Below are positions 1-6,806 of a stretch of DNA of 64,000 nucleotides, piece after piece. The notes beneath the pieces were generated by a model. That model had not been told where the DNA came from. It did no database searches and saw nothing but the letters and a program-made list of their open reading frames with translations. Numbering within the stretch: the first letter of the stretch is position 1; each line of letters begins with the position of its first letter. Origin of the DNA: an uncultured Eubacteriales bacterium. Its GTDB lineage: Bacteria; Bacillota; Clostridia; Lachnospirales; Lachnospiraceae. Position numbers and translations under genes: made by a program. The stretch is from NCBI GenBank assembly GCA_900545175.1, contig UQYF01000012.1, forward strand, positions 1 to 64,000. Direction: 5' to 3'.

Positions 1-108
1 ATAGCTCTTTCCTCCGTTAAATCTTTAAGTCCTACCGAGCTATTATACACTAGTAAATCCACAATGTCACGTTAGAAAACGAAGTTTTGCCATTTATTTT
101 CCATATTT

Positions 109-170
109 TGGGACAGGGGTCTGACACCGGCGTCCCAAGGCTGGGACACCGGTGTCAGACCCCTGTCCCA
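109..170. repeat. REP-like palindrome, inverted pair
   Basis: Two 29-bp units, each beginning TGGGACA and ending GTCCCA, face each other across a 4-base spacer. The pair can fold into one long hairpin. The left part of the second unit supplies the last codons and the TGA stop of the minus-strand gene ending at 155. Related units lie near 704, 2251, 4452, 41043 and 42332. Confidence 0.85.
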
Positions 171-685
171 GCCTTTTTGTCCCTATCGTCATCCTTCTGC
201 GGCAGGCTTCCGTAATCATCCGACTTCTTAAACTCATCATACGCATCAGCATATGCCGCCATCAGCTCTTCCCTTGCCGGGTCATCCTCCGGCACACGTA
301 TCACTGCGTCCGTATAGACCTTCTGAACCTCCTCCTTGGACTTACAGCTTTTCAGCTGAGCTTCGAGTGCCTCCCTCTGCGCCTGTATGCGTGCAACCTT
401 CATGTATGTAACAGGGTCATACTTTCTAAGATATGCCATCTCATCCGCCGTAAGCTTCTTCCCGCTCTGTATTTTGGCATATAGCTTTTTAACAAATCTC
501 TCCCTCTGTGCATCCGTCATCCCTGCTGTCGGGTCAAGAAAATCCTGAACAGCAACCTTTAACATATTCATACTTGATGAATAATCGGCCTGCTTTGGAT
601 TATCCGCCGTTGTGTATGCTTGCGTTTCATTCACCTTATACCTGCTAAACGCATTTTCGAGCTTGTCAAATACATTCTGAACCAT
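155..685 (-). CDS. hypothetical protein, helical
   Basis: Function not recognised. It encodes about 176 residues, predicted mostly helical and charged, with no signal peptide or membrane segment. The start at 685 is chosen because GGAGG sits 5 bases upstream; the open frame extends to 829, but that part runs through a REP-like repeat and a terminator and is unlikely to be translated. A central stretch (DPVTYMKVARIQAQREALEAQ) followed by a helical tail looks like a conserved Lachnospiraceae family without a named role. The last few residues (AGTGV) are encoded inside the REP-like repeat at 109-170, so the natural C-terminus may have been replaced. It follows the deacetylase gene after a terminator and is probably a separate unit. 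Confidence 0.6.
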   Translation of the reverse strand: MVQNVFDKLENAFSRYKVNETQAYTTADNPKQADYSSSMNMLKVAVQDFLDPTAGMTDAQRERFVKKLYAKIQSGKKLTADEMAYLRKYDPVTYMKVARIQAQREALEAQLKSCKSKEEVQKVYTDAVIRVPEDDPAREELMAAYADAYDEFKKSDDYGSLPQKDDDRDKKAGTGV

Positions 686-703
686 AAAATCCTCCTTCCA
701 TTC

Positions 704-733
704 TGGGACACAGGGACCAGACCCCCTGTCCCA
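704..733. repeat. REP-like palindrome, single unit
   Basis: A single 30-base unit starting TGGGACACAGG and ending CCTGTCCCA, the single form of the dispersed family. It lies between the terminator of the deacetylase gene and the ribosome site of the next gene. Confidence 0.85.
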
Positions 734-738
734 GCCAA

Positions 739-770
739 CAAAAAGGACAGCACAATTAATCGTGCTGTCC
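739..770 (-). terminator. terminator of the deacetylase gene
   Basis: Read on the minus strand, a 9-bp stem (GGACAGCAC / GTGCTGTCC, positions 745-753 and 762-770) closes an AT-rich loop and is followed by a run of T (739-744). It lies about 105 bases after the stop of the deacetylase gene. Confidence 0.8.
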
Positions 771-876
771 ATAGCATCCATCCCATACATCCATGTAGTA
801 TCTGCCATGCAAAATTTAAAGCTTATCATTCTGCAAAGCTGTCTTTTTCTGTAATGTATATCGGACGTTTCTGTTT

Positions 877-2082
877 TTAATTGAGCAATTCGAGCGAATA
901 TCCTTTAGCTCTTAAGCCGTCAATAAGGTCTGGAAGCATCTTAGTGTTCGTCTCCGACTCGGCATGAAGAAGATAGATCGCACCTCCGTGAGCCTTATTT
1001 AAGGCGTTTGTAAGTGACTCTGATACATCCGGCTGGTTGTTTACATCCCAATCCTTGTATGCGAAGCTCCAGAATACAGGCATGTATCCGAGCGCATTTA
1101 CAATGGCAAGGCTCTGCTCGCTGAATGACCCTTCCGGAAATCTGAACAGATTCATGCTGTACCCATAATGCTCCTTCACATACTGTGTTACCTGGTCGAT
1201 ATCGTCTATCTGCTTTTGTGCATCATACTGCTGCAAACCGCCTGATGGGTGTGTCGTCGTGTGATTTCCAACGATGTGACCTTCATCAATCATTCTTTGG
1301 ACAAGCTCAGGATTATCTCGCGCATATGGTAGAGTCACAAAGAATACCGCCTTGACATTCTTTTCCTTCAGCACATCAAGTATCTCTCCGCTGAAGCCGT
1401 ACTCATATCCTTCATCAAAGGTAAGATATATATTGCTGCTTTTAGGCATTATGAAAAGTGCTGTATAATTGCCGAATTTATTCGAGTACCATGTGCATCC
1501 GTCCGGTCTGTTGTCGGCATCCACCTCCGCCCCGAAACCATAAGGAACCTTCTCTGTCGAATAATTTGCAAAATCTGCTGCATTTAACTTTGAACCTGAC
1601 ACATTACTTGGCAATGTCGCTGCCTGGGATGTTGCGGTTTCCGTCACATCCGAGGCTGTCGTAGCATTCTGTTCCGATGCAACATTCTCTGTAGCAGTCT
1701 CAACCGTTGTCGTATCAGCTGTGCTCTCCGCCGAAGATGCATTATTCTCTGTTGTGCTGCTGACAGCTTCCGTTGTTATGGAGCTTTCATCTGAGGAGGT
1801 TCCTTCTGATGCGGATTCTGATTCCTGACCCGGCTGACCTGTTGTGCCTGCTGCGTCTGCGTCAACGATACTTCCCGATGAAGAATCCGCATCTGCTGAT
1901 ACAACCGGAAGTCTTATCGCATCATCCTTCCCGCCTCCTGCATTCTTTGAAATAATGCTAATCACAAGTGCTGCCCCAAAAATAATAACCAAAAGCGTTG
2001 AAATCACTATGCTCCACGACAATATTTTTCTCATTCGTCTCTTCTTTTTGCGCTTTATCCGCTTTGCCTGTTCCTCAGTCAT
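877..2082 (-). CDS. pdaA: PdaA-like polysaccharide deacetylase
   Basis: Membrane-anchored carbohydrate esterase 4 enzyme, probably acting on N-acetylated sugars of peptidoglycan outside the cell. Of about 401 residues, the first 20 are very basic, a membrane segment follows (about 20-45), then a Ser/Thr/Glu-rich linker to about 170, then the NodB-type domain. Visible motifs are TFDEGYE (the PdaA form of the TFDDG motif), HTTTH (metal site), RFPEGSFSE and LLHAES. These match the delta-lactam-type deacetylase branch more than chitin deacetylases. The start has AAAGGA 8 bases upstream. A sigma-A promoter lies at 2214-2242 and a terminator at 739-770, so it is probably monocistronic. The substrate is inferred from the family. 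Confidence 0.85.
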   Translation of the reverse strand: MTEEQAKRIKRKKKRRMRKILSWSIVISTLLVIIFGAALVISIISKNAGGGKDDAIRLPVVSADADSSSGSIVDADAAGTTGQPGQESESASEGTSSDESSITTEAVSSTTENNASSAESTADTTTVETATENVASEQNATTASDVTETATSQAATLPSNVSGSKLNAADFANYSTEKVPYGFGAEVDADNRPDGCTWYSNKFGNYTALFIMPKSSNIYLTFDEGYEYGFSGEILDVLKEKNVKAVFFVTLPYARDNPELVQRMIDEGHIVGNHTTTHPSGGLQQYDAQKQIDDIDQVTQYVKEHYGYSMNLFRFPEGSFSEQSLAIVNALGYMPVFWSFAYKDWDVNNQPDVSESLTNALNKAHGGAIYLLHAESETNTKMLPDLIDGLRAKGYSLELLN

Positions 2083-2213
2083 ATCTTAATGTTCCTTTCT
2101 AGATGTAAATTATCAACCAGCTGCCTTATCTATCTTGGCCGTGTTGATTAATGTATTTTCAAATACTTATGCTTTTCCTTATCATATCTGCTCTCAAATT
2201 ATCTTCCTACGTA

Positions 2214-2242
2214 ATCATATCATGCAGACATCATAATTGCAA
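2214..2242 (-). promoter_or_regulatory. sigma-A promoter for the deacetylase gene
   Basis: On the minus strand TTGCAA (2237-2242) and TATGAT (2214-2219) are 17 bases apart, upstream of the gene starting at 2082. The leader would be about 125 bases. Confidence 0.6.
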
Positions 2243-2250
2243 ATATGAAA

Positions 2251-2314
2251 TGGGACAGAGGTGTCAGGTCCGTGTGTCCCAAATGGGACACCGGGACCTG
2301 ACACCTCTGTCCCA
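2251..2314. repeat. REP-like palindrome, inverted pair
   Basis: Two 31-bp TGGGACA...TGTCCCA units head to head with a 2-base spacer. The pair begins exactly at the base after the TAG stop of the ABC permease gene (2315-2317) and could act as its transcript end. Confidence 0.9.
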
Positions 2315-2968
2315 CTAGTACTGCTTCTTCCCCATAATCCTTACACTGCAAAGGAACGATATGACAAAAATTATAACCGTGATTGCAGACACTGATATTA
2401 TCCACACCACCGAAGATACATTCTCAAGCAAATGTCCTGCCTCTGCCAAAAGCTGCCCTAAATCTGTAACAAACCTGTCTATTACATATGCGCCGCCTAC
2501 TATAGTTCCAAACGTAAGCATAATAAAACTGCGTGACTTTGAATTGCCGAATTTTAACTGTATAGGTATCATAAATGACTCTATAGTAATAATCAACGGC
2601 AGTACTATCAGCATGACAATCAAAATATCGCCTGCATTTATCGCTTCACCTTTCACTGCTGTCCCGGCAATGAAAAATATCATTGTCAGAGCACCTGTAA
2701 CAATACCGCCGATAGTGCAGAAAAGATATTTTTCCCACACATAATCCTTATAGGTTATCGGGAGTGTCATAAGATACATATAGCCATTATCTGCTTCATC
2801 ATAGCTTATCGTGCTCACCGAAAAAATCGTCCCAAAGACCGTCATATAAGGCAGAATCATACTCAGATTCCCGGAAAGACTGAACATAAATGCCATAAAT
2901 ACAATCACAATCACAAACTGCTTATTTCTAATAAGAAGTCTTAAATCCTTCTCAAAAAGTCCTGCCAT
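2315..2968 (-). CDS. ABC-2 type transporter permease
   Basis: Membrane subunit of an ABC exporter, partner of the ATPase encoded just upstream. About 217 residues with roughly six hydrophobic segments (near 20-55, 85-110, 115-140, 155-180 and 190-215), the usual ABC-2 permease layout. Start and upstream stop overlap by one base (TAATG), so translation is likely coupled to the ATPase. The unit gntR-ATPase-permease matches the YtrA-type GntR plus ABC systems of Firmicutes, which often respond to cell-envelope-active compounds. The substrate cannot be read from the sequence. The stop codon directly abuts a REP-like pair. Confidence 0.8.
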   Translation of the reverse strand: MAGLFEKDLRLLIRNKQFVIVIVFMAFMFSLSGNLSMILPYMTVFGTIFSVSTISYDEADNGYMYLMTLPITYKDYVWEKYLFCTIGGIVTGALTMIFFIAGTAVKGEAINAGDILIVMLIVLPLIITIESFMIPIQLKFGNSKSRSFIMLTFGTIVGGAYVIDRFVTDLGQLLAEAGHLLENVSSVVWIISVSAITVIIFVISFLCSVRIMGKKQY

Positions 2969-3816
2969 TACTTTTCACCTCCTGAATACATAAGGATTAA
3001 ATCATCAATTCCACCGTTCTCAACAATAATTCCCGGATAATTTTCAATATAAAACTGTTTCTCGTTTGTAAAGCATGAGTAACCAAATCTCTCCTTTTTG
3101 GTTTTAAGAATATAGCTTTTATCAATTTTTTCATATGCTGCTTCATCAACCTTAATAACAGCATATTTATCAAGCAGTACGTCAGTGTCTTCGTGCAGCA
3201 CAATCCTGCCGTCATGAAGCATATATATGTCATCACACAGCCCCTCAAGGTCGCCGGATATATGTGATGTGATAAGTATACTGCTTGAAGGGTTCTTTTC
3301 AAGATAATCCCGAAGCATATCTAACAGTCTGTTCCTTGCGTCAACATCAAGTCCCGCCGTTGGCTCATCAAGCACCAAAAGCTCTGCTCTATGGCTGAGC
3401 GCAATAAGCATGCGCAGCTTCGCTCTCATGCCTGTCGAAAAATCTTTAAGCTTCTTATCGGCAGGTATGTTCATACTCACACAGCTGCTTTTAAACCACT
3501 CCTCGTCAAATTCAGTGTACATTTTTCTTAAAATCTTTGTTACATCCTTCATATTAAGATAGTCGGAAAAACCTGCACATGAGAGCGTGACACCAAGCCT
3601 TTGCTTATCTTTTCCGGTAAGCTCATTTGCGTTCTTTCCAAACACTGTCACACTTCCCGCATCCGGCTTTATAAGCCCTAATATCAGCTTGATTGTTGTG
3701 CTCTTGCCTGCTCCGTTCTTCCCGACAAGACCCGTGATATATCCATCCGGAACCTCCAGTGATACATCCAGATTAAATTTCCCATATTGCTTTATAAGAC
3801 TATCCGCTTTGACCAT
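2968..3816 (-). CDS. ABC transporter ATP-binding protein
   Basis: ATPase subunit of the exporter. It shows Walker A (GLVGKNGAGKST), a Q-loop region, an unusual signature stretch (FSTGMRAKLRM, where LSGGQ is usual, as in many YtrB/BcrA-like proteins) and Walker B with D-loop (ELLVLDEPTAGLD). About 282 residues from the chosen start at 3816, which has AAAGGTGG 9 bases upstream; the frame is open to 3846 but that start lacks a ribosome site. The C-terminal ~70 residues beyond the ATPase core are typical of the bacitracin/lantibiotic exporter branch. It lies 78 bases downstream of the GntR regulator and is almost certainly co-transcribed with it. Confidence 0.88.
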   Translation of the reverse strand: MVKADSLIKQYGKFNLDVSLEVPDGYITGLVGKNGAGKSTTIKLILGLIKPDAGSVTVFGKNANELTGKDKQRLGVTLSCAGFSDYLNMKDVTKILRKMYTEFDEEWFKSSCVSMNIPADKKLKDFSTGMRAKLRMLIALSHRAELLVLDEPTAGLDVDARNRLLDMLRDYLEKNPSSSILITSHISGDLEGLCDDIYMLHDGRIVLHEDTDVLLDKYAVIKVDEAAYEKIDKSYILKTKKERFGYSCFTNEKQFYIENYPGIIVENGGIDDLILMYSGGEK

Positions 3817-3894
3817 GTCTATAATCCACCTTTCCGTGCCATCCAAGGCGAAGTTCTTTTCTTGATTACCTTCCTGTCAGCCAAAAATAACCCA

Positions 3895-4266
3895 TCATTC
3901 CTCAATTATTATATTGAACAGCTCCTTAATCTCTTCATCGCTCATCCCTACAGTCCTGGCCTTCTCAACAGCGTGGCAGAAATCCTCCTCCACGGCATGT
4001 CGTCTTGCCTCCATCGCAAGTTCTCTGTCCGTTGCTGTAACGAAGGTTCCCTTACCATGTACTGTATTTACAAAATTCTCCTCCTCAAGCTTATCGTACG
4101 CCTTCTTTACTGTGAGGGCACTTATCCTTAATTCTCCCGAAAGTGTCCTGACAGACGGAAGAGCCTCACCTTCCTTTAGACCTCCGGAAATTATTTCATT
4201 TTTAATCTGTTCCATGAGCTGTTCGTAAATCGGTACCATGGAAGAATTGTTAAGTATAATATGCAT
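3895..4266 (-). CDS. GntR family regulator, YtrA type
   Basis: Transcriptional repressor of about 123 residues. It has an N-terminal winged helix-turn-helix (PIYEQLMEQIKNEI, then ALPSVRTLSGELRISALTVKKAYDKLE) and only a short C-terminal tail, as in the YtrA subgroup, which lacks a large ligand domain. The start at 4266 is preferred over 4290 because CGGAG lies 7 bases upstream. It is the first gene of the gntR-ATPase-permease operon. A long perfect dyad spanning a sigma-A promoter 125 bases upstream (4392-4446) is the obvious candidate operator, implying autoregulation. Confidence 0.88.
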   Translation of the reverse strand: MHIILNNSSMVPIYEQLMEQIKNEIISGGLKEGEALPSVRTLSGELRISALTVKKAYDKLEEENFVNTVHGKGTFVTATDRELAMEARRHAVEEDFCHAVEKARTVGMSDEEIKELFNIIIEE

Positions 4267-4391
4267 ATTTATCTCCGTTATTTCAGACACATCTAATACA
4301 TCAGACTCAAATATCCATCAAAATGCCTGAAATTTTTCTATAAAATTTAATTATTCATGGCGCAGCGCTCCGCCACAAATATTCCTTAACG

Positions 4392-4446
4392 CACAAACAG
4401 TATATAACAGTTGGCATCTGTTGTCAACTGTTATATACTGTTTGTG
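4392..4446 (-). promoter_or_regulatory. promoter inside a 22-bp perfect dyad, GntR operator
   Basis: Two perfectly complementary 22-base arms (4392-4413 and 4425-4446, core ACAGTATATAACAGTTG) flank an 11-base centre. On the minus strand TTGACA (4422-4427) and TATACT (4399-4404) are exactly 17 bases apart within it, so each arm covers one promoter element. Such a site upstream of a YtrA-type GntR gene is most simply its own operator. Binding is inferred, not shown. Confidence 0.85.
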
Positions 4447-4451
4447 TAAAA

Positions 4452-4516
4452 TGGGACAGAGGGGTCAGGTCCGTGTGTCCCAAAATGGGACACCGGGACC
4501 TGACCCCTCTGTCCCA
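4452..4516. repeat. REP-like palindrome, inverted pair
   Basis: Two 31-bp units in inverted orientation with a 3-base spacer, placed between the GntR operator (5 bases away) and the decayed M56-associated fragment. Nearly identical to the pair at 2251-2314. Confidence 0.9.
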
Positions 4517-4712
4517 CCGGTACCCCTGTATAAGCCTGCGACCCTATCAGTCTATATACCACAGCATCAAAGTCTGTCTCTAAGTCATTGGTCAGAACGA
4601 GATATGTAACACGCGCATTGCTCTCATATCCTGCTACCTGAAGCTTATACTCATAAGTATTGCCATCATAGCTGTATGTTCCGTCCGGATTTTTAGTGTA
4701 CTCTAATCCAGT
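4517..4712 (-). pseudogene. remnant of an M56-associated C-terminal domain
   Basis: In the frame shifted from the upstream sensor gene, translation from 4712 gives NPDGTYSYDGNTYEYKLQVAG and then NARVTYLVLTNDLETDFDAVVY, a globular-looking segment that resembles the ectodomain tail of many Lachnospiraceae BlaR1-like proteins. It has no start codon or ribosome site, begins just inside the end of the upstream gene (a TGA at 4713-4715 closes its frame) and runs into the REP-like pair. It is best read as a leftover of a longer or neighbouring M56 protein. The family match is from memory. Confidence 0.55.
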
Positions 4713-6793
4713 TCAATGTACGGGCTTTCCTGATAAGCCGGCTCTATAAAATTGATACCTGTCTCCTCATCATAGTAGCTAATCGCAAATGACAGCATCG
4801 GACCTGTCGCATTTCCGCTCTGTCCCGTCTGTCCAATCACGTCACCTGCTGCCACCCTGTCGCCTACATTGACATCGGCTGTGCTAAGATGATAGTAGCT
4901 TGTCATGTATCCATCATCATTCTGAGTGACAACCGATATACCATGAATGCCTTCCCAGCCCGCGAGTAATACCTTTCCATCCGCAACAGCTTTGACATCA
5001 CTTCCCTGTTCTACAGAAAAATCGTCCTCGAAATGAAATCCACTGCCCGATTCACTCTTAATATATCCATATCCTGCCATGATTTTTGCATCATCCACAG
5101 GCACCGGATAGACAGGCTTCATATCCAAGTCCGGCACAATATCTGCATCGTAACCTGTAAGCTCATACTTATACCATGTTGTTCCTGTACTTACAATGTT
5201 AACTATGCTATCACCCGACATTCTCGTATGCCATCCGTCTCCATAGTACGCTGCCATTTTTTCAGCCCACTCATCAAGCTCATCCTCACTATACATTCTG
5301 CATTGTGTATAAATTGAAATCTTTTCCTCGTCCGAAGCATTGTCAATCAAATCCTTAACTTCCTGCGGATCCATATGATATGTCACACATGCATCAAAAA
5401 TCGTATCATCAAGATTTCCGGTATCTATAACTATATCCGTTTCCTTATTATCTTCTGAACTATTCTTTAAAACATCATCACCTGTTACATTGTTATCTGC
5501 CGCATCACTTTCCGGCTGCTTAGATGCATCCTCCGTTGAGGACACTGTCTCAATACTCTGTTCACTCGATTTTTCTTCCTGCGGCGTATTATCTACACCG
5601 GCAGTATTTTTCGGATTGGCACTACACGCGGCAAGCACAGCCATACACAGTATTATTGCCGCTGCCGTCATAAACTTCCTTGGTTTTTTGTAATTTAACA
5701 CGTTCTTAATCCTCCCCTTCACCGAAATGTCCCCAAAACAGAGCGGCCCCGGCGCCAGAAAACGCCCTGACGATGCACAGCATAACAGTGCATACGAGTA
5801 ATCCTTATTAACCTTTAATATATCGCGAGAGCCATTTTTTTCTGCTCTCAGCATCTTTTCAACAACCATCTCATCACAGCTCATCTCCATATCCTTGCCC
5901 ATCAGGAAAAAAGCTGCCCATATAAGTGGGTTGAACCAGTGAATACACAAGAGCACAAATGATACAGCCTTGACTATGTAATCACGCCTTGCTATATGAC
6001 ACTTCTCATGCGCTGTGACATAACGCATCGATGCATTATCGAGAAAACATGGTATATATATCCTCGGATGCACAAATCCCATGACAAACGGTGTGTTTAT
6101 CCTGTTAGAACGATACACGTTATCATCTATTTTCAGAGCCTTGGCAAGCCTTCTGTCAAGAATTATATACGAGATTATTCCATATACAGCCATCACAAGC
6201 ATGCCGGCTAACCATATAAAAGTGAGTATTGTAAGCATATCTCCCTTCAGATGCATTACTCTATGTGATTTCGCATAAGATACATTTTGTCCGGATTCAT
6301 TTTTATCCGGTATACCTTTGTCTGATATGGCATTCAGCATGGTATTTTCTGTATATAAATCTGCATTGCTTTGATTACTGTATGGATTCTGTGTTCCTGC
6401 TTTGTCAGATACAATTTCCCCGGATAAGTCAGAATTGTCTCCGACATTTCCGGATGCTTTATTATCACTCACGTTCGATACAGCACCGGCATGGTTTTTC
6501 ATATCAGAAACACTGTTCTTACCATCTGTATATGTGCCTGCTGTGCCGTCTGTTTCGTTTCCCTGAGTATCATATTGCTGCAAATTCACAAATCTGAATG
6601 CACTCAAATTAAAAATACTTATATCCGAATTAAACGAAAAAGGACATACAAGCCTGAATGCAACCACAAGCCATAGCAGATATGAATATTTCTTCGGAGC
6701 TCTCCTTAATAACTGCCTTACAAGAACAACTATAGAAGCTACGCAGCCTGCCGTGATGCTCATATCCAGTATCCTTAAAAATATACTCTCCAA
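4703..6793 (-). CDS. M56 (BlaR1-like) sensor protease with M23-like ectodomain
   Basis: Predicted membrane metalloprotease/sensor of about 696 residues. N-terminal membrane segments and a Ser/Asn-rich insert (about 75-175) precede the M56 core with HEKCH (zinc site), HWFNPLIW and MEMSCDE. A further membrane segment ends in LAACSANP (lipobox-like) near 395. The outer part (about 400-696) ends in an LytM/M23-like fold: FHFEDDF, VADGKVLLAGW, YYHLS and GQTGQSGNATGP are recognisable, but the final HxH of M23 enzymes is replaced by MLS, so this module is probably a binding or sensing domain. The TTG start at 6793 has GGAAGGTG upstream. It lies 13 bases after the first sensor gene, in the same operon as blaI. 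Confidence 0.8.
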   Translation of the reverse strand: MESIFLRILDMSITAGCVASIVVLVRQLLRRAPKKYSYLLWLVVAFRLVCPFSFNSDISIFNLSAFRFVNLQQYDTQGNETDGTAGTYTDGKNSVSDMKNHAGAVSNVSDNKASGNVGDNSDLSGEIVSDKAGTQNPYSNQSNADLYTENTMLNAISDKGIPDKNESGQNVSYAKSHRVMHLKGDMLTILTFIWLAGMLVMAVYGIISYIILDRRLAKALKIDDNVYRSNRINTPFVMGFVHPRIYIPCFLDNASMRYVTAHEKCHIARRDYIVKAVSFVLLCIHWFNPLIWAAFFLMGKDMEMSCDEMVVEKMLRAEKNGSRDILKVNKDYSYALLCCASSGRFLAPGPLCFGDISVKGRIKNVLNYKKPRKFMTAAAIILCMAVLAACSANPKNTAGVDNTPQEEKSSEQSIETVSSTEDASKQPESDAADNNVTGDDVLKNSSEDNKETDIVIDTGNLDDTIFDACVTYHMDPQEVKDLIDNASDEEKISIYTQCRMYSEDELDEWAEKMAAYYGDGWHTRMSGDSIVNIVSTGTTWYKYELTGYDADIVPDLDMKPVYPVPVDDAKIMAGYGYIKSESGSGFHFEDDFSVEQGSDVKAVADGKVLLAGWEGIHGISVVTQNDDGYMTSYYHLSTADVNVGDRVAAGDVIGQTGQSGNATGPMLSFAISYYDEETGINFIEPAYQESPYIELD

Positions 6794-6806
6794 ATTCTCA
6801 CCTTCC

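Noticed and set aside
877..2082. Deacetylase as a chitin or xylan deacetylase
   Set aside because: TFDEGYE, HTTTHPS and RFPEGSFSE follow the PdaA type rather than secreted chitin/xylan enzymes.
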